In this document: in pieces, positions 23,378-32,008 of the stretch
Position numbering within the stretch: the stretch's first letter is position 1
How the letters are laid out: each line of letters begins with the position of its first letter
NCBI GenBank assembly: GCA_027013865.1
Contig: JALWFW010000201.1
Coordinates: 1 to 33,922, forward strand
From: Polyangiaceae bacterium
GTDB taxonomy: Bacteria > Myxococcota_A > Polyangia > HGW-17 > JALWFW01
Reading direction: 5' to 3'
DNA: 33,922 bases
Made by a program: the position numbers and the translations under genes
Notes under the pieces: model-generated
The model's input: only the letters and a program-made list of their open reading frames with translations
What the model was told of the DNA's origin: nothing
Database searches by the model: none

Positions 23378-25983
23378 AGAATTACAGCGGTCTCACTCCA
23401 GAAGAAGTCATCCAAAGCCGTCGGAAACACGGCAGCAATGATCTGCTTCCTCCGCCACCTGTTCCCTGGTGGAAGCTGCTGGCCCGCACGGTCTCGGACA
23501 GAACCATCATCGTACTGAGTACAGCAGCGGTGATATCCATTGGCATCAGCCTGTATACCGGACATCCCATATATGATGGCATCGGCATACTCGCAGCCAT
23601 ATTCATCGCCGTATCAGTAGGTTTTTACAGCGAACTCAAATCCCACAGGGCATTCCACTCCCTCCTCACCGAAGCCCGGCGTTACCGAGTGAAGGTGATC
23701 CGTGATGGACAGGTGCACACGGTTCCCACCGAGGACGTGGTCAAGGACGACATCGTGCTCCTGGAGACAGGAGACCGCGTTCCATGTGACGGTGTCATTC
23801 TGGAGGCAGTGGATCTGACACTGGACACATCCACCATAACCGGCGAATCCATACCCCAGGATGGTTCCGCTGGCGACCGGGTATACCGGGGTTATGTGGT
23901 AAGTTCGGGTAGTGCGGTCATGCAGGCTCAAGCCGTAGGCGCCGCAACCGAAATGGGACGCATCCGGGATGCGCTGTCTTCCGAACCGGAACCCACACCG
24001 CTCCAGGACAGACTGGCTGAACTTGCTGACCGAATCGGGTTGGTGGGTACCATGGCAGCCTTCCTCATATTCCTGGCCCTGGCCGCACATCACATATCGG
24101 TGCACGGAATGGCTATATCGGATCCTGCATGGTGGTCGGCCATACTCGATGCATTCATCGTAGCAGTCACCATCGTGGTGGTGGCGGTTCCCGAAGGTCT
24201 GCCACTGGCTGTCACCCTATCCCTGGCCCTCAACATGAGGCGCATGGTCCGGGACAAGAACCTGGTGAGAACCCTGGCTGCCACCGAAACCCTGGGTTCG
24301 GCCACGGTCATCTGCTCGGACAAGACCGGAACCCTCACCCTGAACCGCATGAAGGTCACGGCTCTATGGAATCCGGGTGACGATCCTGGCACCAAGTGCT
24401 ACCTGCCTCCCTACGATCGCCTCATGCACTGGCTGTTCGCAGTCAATTCCACGGCACATCTCGAATTCGAGGATGGTCAGATGCGCTATATCGGCAACTC
24501 CACCGAAGGAGCCCTTCTGGCGTATCTGTACGAGCACGACAAGGACTACACCGCCATACGGGCCTCTGCCGAGATAATTGCCCGCAGGTCCTTTTCTTCC
24601 GAAACCAAAATGATGTCCACCCTGGTCAGATGGGACGACCAGCACAACATGCTTCTGGTCAAGGGGGCTCCTGAGAAAATCATCGAAAGATGTGCTGGCT
24701 GGGCCATGTATCCCGAGGACGACCCCCGGCCTATAGATGAAATCTTCAATGATTTCAATAAGATACTACACGAATCCACTTCTGCAGGACAGCGCATCCT
24801 GGCCTTTGCCTACAAACCCGTCCCCCGGGACATCACGGAGATCACCGACGACGGCCTCATATTCTGGGGCCTTGCCATCATCAAAGATCCCATCCGCCGT
24901 CAAGTACACGAGGCCCTCGAGGGTGCACGGTCCGCAGGTGTAGACGTAAAAATGGTGACAGGAGACAATCTCGGCACCGCCCGTTCCATTGCCGAAGAGC
25001 TGGGACTCCTTCAAAAAGGAGACATCGTACTCACTGGCGATGAGTTCGCTGCCATGAGTGAAGAAGAAGCCGCCAGTGCCTTGCCAAAGCTCCGAATCCT
25101 TGCCCGCTCCAGGCCCCATGACAAATACCGCCTCGTCTCCCTGCTCAAGCAAGCGGGTGAGGTTGTTGCCGTGACAGGAGATGGCACCAATGATGCTCCT
25201 GCCCTGCGCAAGGCTGATGTGGGTATTGCCATGGGTAAATCCGGTACGGAAGTGGCAAAGGAAGCTTCTGACGTGGTGCTTCTGGACGACAACTTCTCCA
25301 CCATCATGAAAGGTGTCGTGTGGGGGCGCTCCCTGCGGGCCAACATACAGAAATTTTTGCAGTTCCAGCTCACCGTCAATCTCGCTGCCCTGCTCACGGC
25401 CTTCGTGGGAGCCCTTCTCGGAGGCCGCTCTCCCCTCACTGCTGTCCAACTTCTGTGGGTAAACCTCATCATGGACACCCTGGCCGCCATTGCACTGGGG
25501 CTGGAACCTCCCGATCCCGCACTGCTCGAGGAACCTCCCAGGGGTCGTACCGATCCCCTCATCACCCCATACATGATTACCATGATAGCCGGCATGGGAC
25601 TTTACACCTTCGCTGCCCTCATGTTCTTGCTACACCGTAACTTCTTAGGTGAAGGACCCGTGGGATCCGCAGAACACCTCTCAGTGGTCTTCACCACGTT
25701 CGTTTTCATACAGATTTTCAATGAGATTAACGCCCGTTCCGTGCGTCCCTCTGGGGGTCCCCTTAAGAATCTTCACAAATCCTGGGGATTTTTGGCGATC
25801 ATGCTGCTCATCGTGGTCATTCAGGTGCTCCTGACCCAGTTCGGTGGGCCGCTCTTCCAGACCCATCCCCTGTCGGCTAGCACCTGGATGAAGATAATAC
25901 TGTTCTCTGCCACTGCGCTGCCCGTGGGGTATCTGCTGAGAATTCCCGCTTCATGGGCCGAAAAAAAGTTCCTTACCCACTAA
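23374..25983 (+). CDS. P-type calcium-transporting ATPase (PMCA/P2B-like)
   Basis: An 869-aa inner-membrane cation pump. Motifs: TGESIPQDG (actuator), PEGLP (273-277) within VVVAVPEGLPLAVTLSLA of M4, phosphorylated Asp316 in CSDKTGTLT, MVTGDN and VTGDGTNDAPAL (hinge). The M6 stretch LLWVNLIMDTLAAIALGLEPP is typical of plasma-membrane Ca2+-ATPases (P2B) rather than SERCA types, and there is no C-terminal calmodulin-binding tail. About 10 hydrophobic segments. It would export Ca2+ at the cost of ATP; specificity is inferred from family motifs. GTG at 23374 overlaps the TGA of the S41 peptidase gene (GTGA), so translation is likely coupled; GTG at 23371 is an alternative. AGGGTG lies 5 nt before 23374. 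It converges with the DUF192 gene 22 bp away. Confidence 0.92.
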   Translation: MKNYSGLTPEEVIQSRRKHGSNDLLPPPPVPWWKLLARTVSDRTIIVLSTAAVISIGISLYTGHPIYDGIGILAAIFIAVSVGFYSELKSHRAFHSLLTEARRYRVKVIRDGQVHTVPTEDVVKDDIVLLETGDRVPCDGVILEAVDLTLDTSTITGESIPQDGSAGDRVYRGYVVSSGSAVMQAQAVGAATEMGRIRDALSSEPEPTPLQDRLAELADRIGLVGTMAAFLIFLALAAHHISVHGMAISDPAWWSAILDAFIVAVTIVVVAVPEGLPLAVTLSLALNMRRMVRDKNLVRTLAATETLGSATVICSDKTGTLTLNRMKVTALWNPGDDPGTKCYLPPYDRLMHWLFAVNSTAHLEFEDGQMRYIGNSTEGALLAYLYEHDKDYTAIRASAEIIARRSFSSETKMMSTLVRWDDQHNMLLVKGAPEKIIERCAGWAMYPEDDPRPIDEIFNDFNKILHESTSAGQRILAFAYKPVPRDITEITDDGLIFWGLAIIKDPIRRQVHEALEGARSAGVDVKMVTGDNLGTARSIAEELGLLQKGDIVLTGDEFAAMSEEEAASALPKLRILARSRPHDKYRLVSLLKQAGEVVAVTGDGTNDAPALRKADVGIAMGKSGTEVAKEASDVVLLDDNFSTIMKGVVWGRSLRANIQKFLQFQLTVNLAALLTAFVGALLGGRSPLTAVQLLWVNLIMDTLAAIALGLEPPDPALLEEPPRGRTDPLITPYMITMIAGMGLYTFAALMFLLHRNFLGEGPVGSAEHLSVVFTTFVFIQIFNEINARSVRPSGGPLKNLHKSWGFLAIMLLIVVIQVLLTQFGGPLFQTHPLSASTWMKIILFSATALPVGYLLRIPASWAEKKFLTH

Positions 25984-26005
25984 AACCAGGCATGATCCGG
26001 CCCTG

Positions 26006-26386
26006 TCAGCCCCTCTCGAAGGAAAGAACGTCACCTTCGGACAGGTCATCTGCTGACCCAGCCTTCACCTCGAGCACCATCCAAGCACCGGGAACCACCG
26101 GAGTAATACGCCACGGACGCAGGTTCCTGTATATGCGCACCACCCTGCCTGTCTCATCCATGAAGACGGCATCGATGGCAAAAGTCATGAAAAACATGTG
26201 AATGGCGTCACAGGGTATGATGAGAAGCCCTTCACCGTCTTCCAAAGGAGCATGACCAAGTAGGCCACGCAGCCGTGAGAGAAAAGAGGACGCCACCCGC
26301 ACCCCTGAATAAATCTCCTGGCCACCAGCCATCACTCTAAGACGAATTCCGTCTGGAAACTGCATGACATATTCCGTTTCGGTCAC
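26006..26386 (-). CDS. DUF192 family protein
   Basis: A 126-aa protein with the DUF192 core: ASSFLSRLRGLLG, then GEGLLIIPCDAIHMFFMTFAIDAVFMDETGRVVRI and a closing AGSADDLSEGDVLSF. The family is small, structurally known and of unknown function. GTG at 26386 overlaps the TGA of the helical-repeat lipoprotein gene (GTGA), giving coupling; the frame is open far upstream but that part lies inside the upstream gene. ATG 7 codons later is a second possibility. No signal peptide is visible, unlike many members. Third gene of its operon. Confidence 0.85.
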   Translation of the reverse strand: MTETEYVMQFPDGIRLRVMAGGQEIYSGVRVASSFLSRLRGLLGHAPLEDGEGLLIIPCDAIHMFFMTFAIDAVFMDETGRVVRIYRNLRPWRITPVVPGAWMVLEVKAGSADDLSEGDVLSFERG

Positions 26387-27657
26387 CTGGGAACGGCGGT
26401 TTCGTTGGTGACTCCAGCCCCCGTGGCATCCGATGCAGCAGGAGCCATGACACCATTCATGACCGGCTTGGAGGAGGAATCTGACCGACGTGAGGGCCAC
26501 GGAGCCATGAGAGGCGGTAGAGGGTCCAACACCGGCAGCCCTATGCGTCTCCGTATACGCCACTGGGCCCGTTTCGCGGCATCAGCCACACCAGGCATGC
26601 GGCTGAGTCTGAGCAGGTGAGCCAGTTCCTCACGGCTACCGAGCTCACCCACTATGCCAAGGGCCGTCTCCCTGGTAAGAAGAGGAATTTTCGGATTTTC
26701 AGCAAGGCTCAGACAAACATCCAGTACCTTGCGTCTGTCGAACCACTTCTCCCTGGCATATAGCGAAAGGGCAGAAACTGCGAAAGGATCCGCCAGTTTG
26801 CCGGTCTCAAAATACCCCAGGAGCATCAGGAAGTCCTCCTGGCGGCGGTACTGGGCAAGGGCCTGCGCGCATCTACCCGACAGACGGTCGAGACGATCGC
26901 GGCACTCGACGAGGTAATCCACCAGATTTCTGGAGCCTGCGAGTTTCATGAGGCGAATCCAAACGCTACTGAGTCTACGACCGGAAAGTTTGGGGAATGC
27001 ATTCTGGAGCAACGTGGATTTTTCTTTGATATCAAGCAGATATGCAGATTCTGCTGCACCGCTGAAGGCCTTGAAGTCCTTTTCTCCGGCAAGGGCCCCA
27101 GCCACTATGGTCACGGCTCTGGGACCCCCTATCTTAGCCAAAAGTCTGTACATCTGAGCCCTGACACGGCCGTCCTTTTCTTCCAAAAGCCACTCGCCCA
27201 CCAGGTCCACCCAGTCCCCGGACAGTTTGAAAGCCCCCAATGCCCTCATGGCAGCAAGACGTGCCGGGGCATCACCCTCACGGTATATGCGCAAAATCTC
27301 ATCCCTGGCCGAAAGCCGCTGTTTTGCAGTGAAATTCCTCAACCGCGACTTGATGGACTCGAGGACCTCTCCGCACTCATCACCGCACTTTTCGAGCGCT
27401 TTCATCTCTTCTGTCAGGCTGAACCGGGGAATCTCATAGGATAGGCTCCGCTGTCTAGCTGAAGGCGCCTTCCTTTCCCCCGGTTCCGTCCTGACCTCTG
27501 CCTCCTTGGCAGGCTGCCCTGATTTTCCGTCCGGTTTACGGCTGCTGCAGCCAGACCATGAGAGGACCATCAGTACCAAGACCACAGACACGTACATACG
27601 GCCCTGCGTGTATGCCCCTGCCGTTCCTTCTCTTCTGTCCTTCACGAGGCTGAACAT
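26383..27657 (-). CDS. Lipoprotein with HEAT-like helical repeats
   Basis: About 424 aa. The hydrophobic stretch MYVSVVLVLMVLSWSGC ends in a lipobox (SGC), then comes a charged linker and a long series of helix pairs with HEAT-like spacing (SARDEILRIYREGDAPARLAAMRALGAF, DGRVRAQMYRLLAKIGG, LLTRETALGIVGELGSREEL). HEAT arrays serve as scaffolds; no catalytic motif is seen. The start is uncertain: ATG 27657 is listed; ATG 27597 would give a 17-residue signal without positive charge; and GTG 27714 has a GAGGT ribosome site but would put about 55 residues before the lipid Cys. It lies between the PHA-type gene and DUF192, overlapping the latter by 4 nt. Confidence 0.75.
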   Translation of the reverse strand: MFSLVKDRREGTAGAYTQGRMYVSVVLVLMVLSWSGCSSRKPDGKSGQPAKEAEVRTEPGERKAPSARQRSLSYEIPRFSLTEEMKALEKCGDECGEVLESIKSRLRNFTAKQRLSARDEILRIYREGDAPARLAAMRALGAFKLSGDWVDLVGEWLLEEKDGRVRAQMYRLLAKIGGPRAVTIVAGALAGEKDFKAFSGAAESAYLLDIKEKSTLLQNAFPKLSGRRLSSVWIRLMKLAGSRNLVDYLVECRDRLDRLSGRCAQALAQYRRQEDFLMLLGYFETGKLADPFAVSALSLYAREKWFDRRKVLDVCLSLAENPKIPLLTRETALGIVGELGSREELAHLLRLSRMPGVADAAKRAQWRIRRRIGLPVLDPLPPLMAPWPSRRSDSSSKPVMNGVMAPAASDATGAGVTNETAVPR

Positions 27658-27714
27658 TAGGCCGTTCGCTTCTTTCACGTGGATACGTACTGTTCCCTGC
27701 GGAACTGAAGACAC

Positions 27715-27728
27715 GAGGTCAGCACCTC
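27715..27728 (-). promoter_or_regulatory. Small hairpin over a stop codon and candidate ribosome site
   Basis: GAGGT-GCTG-ACCTC on the - strand (27728-27715) begins within the stop codon region (TGA 27729-27727) of the PHA-type gene and ends just before the GTG at 27714. If that GTG is used, its Shine-Dalgarno is paired until the upstream ribosome opens it. Confidence 0.35.
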
Positions 27729-28005
27729 AACCAAGATGCTTGTCCAGCTCTTTGTTGATGCCTTCCTCTATCTTGCCCTTGAGAGCCGAAAGGAGCATGC
27801 CCAGATCGATGTGGATGTCTATGTTGCTGTCATCCAGCTTCACCGTTCCGTTGAGACCGGAACGCTTTATCTCCATCTCACTGTCACCTTTCCATGACCA
27901 CTTGAGGTCATATTTGGTTGCCATGGCGCCCATGACATCCTCGATTTTGCTTTTAAGAGTGGGCATGTCCAGTGAATGACTGCGTGTGATATTGATTTTT
28001 GCCAT
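27727..28005 (-). CDS. Polyhydroxyalkanoic acid system family protein (PHA_gran_rgn)
   Basis: A 92-aa protein starting MAKINITRSHSLDMPTLKSKIEDVM. Its short alpha/beta pattern with KYDLKWSWKGD, IKRSGLNGTVKLDDSNIDIHIDLG and LLSALKGKIEEGI matches the PHA_gran_rgn family (related to SRPBCC-like small proteins) found with polyhydroxyalkanoate systems. Family members occur in organisms without PHA, so a PHA role is not established here; no phaC or phasin is in the window. ATG at 28005 has GGAGGT 6 nt upstream and a good promoter at 28031-28059. First gene of a three-gene operon. Confidence 0.85.
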   Translation of the reverse strand: MAKINITRSHSLDMPTLKSKIEDVMGAMATKYDLKWSWKGDSEMEIKRSGLNGTVKLDDSNIDIHIDLGMLLSALKGKIEEGINKELDKHLG

Positions 28006-28030
28006 GTTTTTACCTCCATTTGGTGGCAGC

Positions 28031-28059
28031 ATTTTATATCCTGCTTCATCTGAGGTCAA
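28031..28059 (-). promoter_or_regulatory. Putative sigma-70 promoter of the PHA-type operon
   Basis: On the - strand TTGACC (28059-28054), exactly 17-nt spacer, TAAAAT (28036-28031). The leader would be about 20 nt with GGAGGT. Confidence 0.55.
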
Positions 28060-28083
28060 CTTCCGGCATGAATGAAGGAACCC

Positions 28084-28112
28084 TTGATTTTAAGCCCGTA
28101 ACATCATAGAAG
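28084..28112 (+). promoter_or_regulatory. Putative promoter of the DtxR-family gene
   Basis: TTGATT (28084-28089), 17-nt spacer, TAGAAG (28107-28112). Weak but correctly spaced; the ATG follows at 28139. Confidence 0.3.
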
Positions 28113-28138
28113 TCAGGAATTCCAAAGAGAGGACCGGC

Positions 28139-28567
28139 ATGACCAAACAGCTATCAAGATCCCTTGAAGACTATCTGGAAGCAATACTCATGGTATGCAA
28201 CGACAAGGGGGTAGCCAGAGTGAAGGACATCGCTTCCAAGCTCGGCGTCAGGGCAGCATCGGTCACTGAAGCACTCCACAACCTGGCCAGTCTGGGTCTG
28301 GTGAACTACGAGCCCTACAGTGTGATAACCCTGACGGACGTCGGCCGCAAACAGGCCAGGGACATCCTGCGCAGACACCGAATACTCACCGAATTCCTAG
28401 AAGAGGTACTGGGGGTGCCGGCTCCCTCAGCCGAAAATACTGCCTGTCTAATGGAGCACATAGTGCTCGACGACACCTTCGAGCGTTTCGAACGCATGGT
28501 GAAGGTTACCAGAAACCTGAACCCATCCACTAGTCTACTAGAGTCGCTGGAAGAAAAAACCCAATAG
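28139..28567 (+). CDS. DtxR/MntR-family metal-dependent transcriptional regulator
   Basis: A 142-aa repressor with a winged helix (DIASKLGVRAASVTEALHNLASLGLVNYEPYSVITLT) and a dimerisation/metal domain. Aligned by eye, candidate ligands are Asp11, Glu14, His80, Glu99, Cys103, Glu106 and His107. The C-x2-E-H pattern (CLMEH) follows DtxR/IdeR (Fe2+), where MntR has E-x2-E-H, so iron is somewhat more likely than manganese. There is no SH3-like third domain; length matches MntR-type short members. Members bind DNA when loaded with metal and repress uptake genes. No feo or mnt gene is adjacent, so the targets are elsewhere. AGAGGA lies 7 nt before the ATG. Confidence 0.9.
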   Translation: MTKQLSRSLEDYLEAILMVCNDKGVARVKDIASKLGVRAASVTEALHNLASLGLVNYEPYSVITLTDVGRKQARDILRRHRILTEFLEEVLGVPAPSAENTACLMEHIVLDDTFERFERMVKVTRNLNPSTSLLESLEEKTQ

Positions 28568-28583
28568 ATACAATTTGTTATAG
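28566..28583 (+). repeat. Recurrent 18-bp motif, weak copy (AGATACAATTTGTTATAG)
   Basis: Starts within the stop codon of the DtxR-family gene, in a 35-bp gap between convergent genes. The least similar of the listed copies. Confidence 0.3.
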
Positions 28584-28602
28584 ACCAATCACAAAACCGC
28601 CA

Positions 28603-29520
28603 TCACGGAATGAATACCCTGTAACCCCGGTCAGACAGGCTGGCGGCAGTGGCTCTGATTCGTTCCGGTTCCACTGCCACCAGCACAAATCCTCCCCCTC
28701 CGGCTCCGGTTATCTTGCTTCCCTCAGCCCCAGCACCATGGGCAGTATGTCGGATTTCCTCGACTCGTGGCGTGGACAGTCCCAAGGAAGCCAAAAGCTC
28801 ATGGTAACCGTCAAAGACGACCCCCAACCCACTGAAGTCACCAGATCTTATTGCATGAAGGGCACGCAGGGTCAGTTCATTGGCCTGGCTCACCAACTCC
28901 TCGGTAGTAATCCCCAAAGTCGCCAGTGTATTCCTGGCCTGCCGAACCATCATCCTGGTATCCGAACGCTGACCACTGTCCACCAGCAATACCGTAGGAC
29001 GCGGTAGGTCCAAAAATCCGATCCGGCCCGATTCATCCAGCCCCGACAGCATGCCCTGCACCACGCCTGACGGATTCAAAACCACCGGGATGCCAAAACT
29101 CACCACGGCGTCATCTATCCCCGACGGGGAACCGTGAAAGACCTTTTCGAGTTCATGGACCAGTATGCGGTGCTTCCCAGGATTCCAGGGTATTCCGGCT
29201 GCATGAAGTGCGCACCGTACGAGTGCACAGGACAAAGAGGCCGAACCGCCTAGTCCAGCTCCGTGAGGTAGACGGGACGAGATACGCGCCGAAAATCCAG
29301 AGAAGTCCACCAGGGAACGCAGCCGGTCGAGGGCGCCTCCGAATACCTTTCCACGCAGGAAATCCCGGTCCAACCCGGTAATCCTCACGTCTCCGAAGAC
29401 CTTGTCACACTCCACGTTCATGGCCCTGGCAACGGGATAGGCCACTGCCATGGCACCATAAACAACGGCATGCTCACCAGTCAGGATGTACTTGCCAGGC
29501 ACGGCAAACGAGGCACTCAT
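28603..29520 (-). CDS. mvk: Mevalonate kinase
   Basis: A 305-aa GHMP kinase of the mevalonate kinase branch, which phosphorylates mevalonate in the isoprenoid pathway. Motifs: PGKYILTGEHAVVYG (8-22), ATP loop LPHGAGLGGSAS (84-95, where GSSA is usual, here GGSA), SGIDDAV (133-139, catalytic Asp136 region) and KITGAGGGG (269-277). No other mevalonate-pathway gene is in view. Length is close to bacterial and archaeal enzymes (about 300 aa). The Shine-Dalgarno is poor. It converges with the DtxR-family gene, 35 bp apart. A phosphomevalonate or galactokinase-like activity is possible but the TGEHAVVYG and GIDD motifs favour mevalonate kinase. Confidence 0.9.
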   Translation of the reverse strand: MSASFAVPGKYILTGEHAVVYGAMAVAYPVARAMNVECDKVFGDVRITGLDRDFLRGKVFGGALDRLRSLVDFSGFSARISSRLPHGAGLGGSASLSCALVRCALHAAGIPWNPGKHRILVHELEKVFHGSPSGIDDAVVSFGIPVVLNPSGVVQGMLSGLDESGRIGFLDLPRPTVLLVDSGQRSDTRMMVRQARNTLATLGITTEELVSQANELTLRALHAIRSGDFSGLGVVFDGYHELLASLGLSTPRVEEIRHTAHGAGAEGSKITGAGGGGFVLVAVEPERIRATAASLSDRGYRVFIP

Positions 29521-29601
29521 TCAAGATAAACCTTTGCTTGCAGGATGTTATCATATACATGACCGACGGATGGATATCTCTGGAAGGAATGGAAGGGAAG
29601 A

Positions 29602-31902
29602 TTAGTCTGAAACCCTGACGGCCTCTATCACGCTGTCCCCTTCGAGGAGATACAGTGTAGAGCCCTCCAGCTTCACCTTGGATCTCAGGCCCAGGGGACT
29701 TCGCCTGGCCTTGAACAGAGGCTTCACTCTTCCGGCCACGTCGAGGGCAAACACCCCGCCATCGGGACCTGGAGTGCCTGTCGTGAATGCGAAACGATCC
29801 CTAAAGGACACCACCGGAGATGCGATCTTCCGGCTGTCGGTCTTGAAGGCCACCTCTCCGGTATCTCCGGCAAGAGCCACGATACCCTTGGAATCAGGAC
29901 CCGGAATCAGCACATAATCCACTGTAGTCCGCAGCCAGGACAGCATGTTGCCGTATTTCGAGGAATCAGCAGTCCACAAAACCTTGTCGCCTTCTTCATA
30001 CGGATAGGCCTGAATCCTCCAACTGAGGGTCGGTTTAGCGGTCTCCTTCATGACCAGAACTATGAACGAGCCCACCTTCACCGCTTTCATTGCACCAAGC
30101 AGTGTCTGACTGTTGTGACCCACCAAATCGAGAGTCATGGATCCCTGGTAGGACACCAGCAGGGCACTTTTGCTAGATCCGTTGATGAACAGGCTAGGCT
30201 TCATGGAGAAAGGCACATGCTCCACTGACCAGGCATCACGTCCCTTCTTGAGATCCATGGCCACGAGTTTCTTGGAGGCCGAGTCCAGGGTGAGGAAGAA
30301 TCCGGGAACCAGACCCACCGGAATCCTGCCAGTAATCTTGAGGGTACGCAGTTTCTTCATTCTGGTGACGTCGAACACCGAAACACGATCACCGGCAATT
30401 ACGGCCACCCACCGGTCATACCCGGTAACTTCGGCCTTCTTTATATTGCGAAGTCCGTGGGAACGGCGCACCACACGTCCGTTTTTCATGGAAATCTTGA
30501 GTAATTTCGAGGAGTTAGCCACAAAGATAGCGTCTTGCTCAGGCATTAGCAAAACAGATGTACGAACTACTTTGGCCTTTCCAACTTTCGCACGCCACAG
30601 AAGTTTGCCTGATGCCGTATCCACTGCCCATATCTCACCGGCATCGCGTTTCGATCCCATGGCACTGTCGACCACTGCCACGAAGGCAACGTTGTCCCTG
30701 CTGCCAAGTATGGCAACGGCTCTGGGATCTTTGAGTCCCCTGGCCTTGACGTCCAGCGCAAACAGAGTGTCACCCTTGGGGGAAAGGCCTTTCACTCTGA
30801 CTCCAGCAGCCAGGATGATGTTCTTGCCAACGAATGCATGCTTCAGACCGTCCACGGGATATATGGTCTCGCGGAACCAGAGTTTCTTCCACGTCGTAGT
30901 ATCGTAGGCCTCGACTCCCTTGTCCGTGGGACAGAAGGATATCGGTGAGCCCAGCACGCATTCTGCAGGAGCGAGGGAATCACGTACCAGACGTCTAACG
31001 GTCTTGCCGTCAGCAGATATGAACTTCCAGTAATGCTCCCTGGTAGTCATGGAACTGACGGAAGTCACCATGCCGCTGCCATCCGCAAAGGGCTGAAATG
31101 CCTTTTTGATCACAGGCACCCTGCCACGCAGACGCTGGGTCCACCTATCCTGGAATGTGGAGGCATCGATGCTGCGCACCACCAGGAATTCCTCCTCTGG
31201 GATGGTTTTCTGATACAGGAGCACGCTTCCTTCGGTGGCCAGGGGTCTACCCGGCTCGAAGGCCCCAGTGAGATCGAGTCGATATCTCTTCTTGACGACG
31301 GCCTTGTCATCGGTGAGATCCACCAAAAGGAGTTCCTCGCCCATCATCACGGCCAGATATCCCTTTGGTGTCACCACCACGGGTGCGGAGATCTCACGCT
31401 CCAGGGGATAGTCGGTGACCTTGCCGGAGTCGGGTTCTATGAGACGTATGTTGTTCTTCCAGGCAGTGACGAAGTTCACGCCCAGGACAGCCAATCCCAT
31501 GCCATCCACGGCACTTTCCCATACTTCGACGCCCCTGTACTTCTCCATGGCCCTGATTTTGTCGTCCTTCGTCCACACGGCCACGGTCCTGCCAGCCACG
31601 GCAGCCTGGAAGGACCAGGGATCCGACTCGGATGCGAGTGCAGGCTGAACCTGCCATGACCAGTGCAGGCGACCGGTCTTCTTGTTGAAGGCCTTGACTG
31701 CATAACCTTGGCTCTTCTCCATGACGAACACGCGCCGCCGGCTCATTCCTATCACAGAGAACGGGCCGTCCACGCGTTTGCGCCATACCACATATGGATA
31801 ATCCTTTTTGGGTGCCTCGACCTTCTTCACGGGAGCCTTGGGGGCCGGAGCGCAACCGATACCCGTGATGAGCACGAGAATTGCCAGCCATGTCTTTTTC
31901 AT
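29602..31902 (-). CDS. Lipoprotein with PQQ/WD-like beta-propeller
   Basis: A 766-aa exported protein. Signal peptide MKKTWLAILVLITGIGC (lipidated Cys17), then a Pro/Lys linker (APAPKAPVKKVEAPKK). The rest is a long run of beta-strand blades of PQQ-like type, each with a small-residue and aromatic pattern: NKKTGRLHWSWQV, DTASGKLLWRAKVG, DLKKGRDAWSVEHV, GDTGEVAFKTD. Relation to BamB is possible, but it is about twice as long. Such propellers are mostly binding scaffolds. ATG at 31902 follows AGGAGG by 6-7 nt. Downstream of it in the same direction come 81 bp and then mevalonate kinase; upstream is the DUF465 gene, so an operon is possible. Confidence 0.82.
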   Translation of the reverse strand: MKKTWLAILVLITGIGCAPAPKAPVKKVEAPKKDYPYVVWRKRVDGPFSVIGMSRRRVFVMEKSQGYAVKAFNKKTGRLHWSWQVQPALASESDPWSFQAAVAGRTVAVWTKDDKIRAMEKYRGVEVWESAVDGMGLAVLGVNFVTAWKNNIRLIEPDSGKVTDYPLEREISAPVVVTPKGYLAVMMGEELLLVDLTDDKAVVKKRYRLDLTGAFEPGRPLATEGSVLLYQKTIPEEEFLVVRSIDASTFQDRWTQRLRGRVPVIKKAFQPFADGSGMVTSVSSMTTREHYWKFISADGKTVRRLVRDSLAPAECVLGSPISFCPTDKGVEAYDTTTWKKLWFRETIYPVDGLKHAFVGKNIILAAGVRVKGLSPKGDTLFALDVKARGLKDPRAVAILGSRDNVAFVAVVDSAMGSKRDAGEIWAVDTASGKLLWRAKVGKAKVVRTSVLLMPEQDAIFVANSSKLLKISMKNGRVVRRSHGLRNIKKAEVTGYDRWVAVIAGDRVSVFDVTRMKKLRTLKITGRIPVGLVPGFFLTLDSASKKLVAMDLKKGRDAWSVEHVPFSMKPSLFINGSSKSALLVSYQGSMTLDLVGHNSQTLLGAMKAVKVGSFIVLVMKETAKPTLSWRIQAYPYEEGDKVLWTADSSKYGNMLSWLRTTVDYVLIPGPDSKGIVALAGDTGEVAFKTDSRKIASPVVSFRDRFAFTTGTPGPDGGVFALDVAGRVKPLFKARRSPLGLRSKVKLEGSTLYLLEGDSVIEAVRVSD

Positions 31903-31938
31903 GGTAACCTCCTCCAACTGGAGTATGTAAATCTGTAT

Positions 31939-31983
31939 GGGTGCACTTTTGTGCGGGATGCCGCTGATGAGCCGGGTGCACCC
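31939..31983. repeat. Repeated GGGTGCAC with palindromic copy
   Basis: GGGTGCAC occurs at 31939-31946 and again at 31974-31981. The second is part of the 10-bp palindrome GGGTGCACCC (31974-31983), and GCAC-TTTT-GTGC (31943-31954) forms a small hairpin. All lie in the 106-bp gap between the DUF465 gene and the propeller lipoprotein; a regulatory role is only a guess. Confidence 0.35.
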
Positions 31984-32008
31984 GCCGACTTTACCGTGAC
32001 ATACGGAT

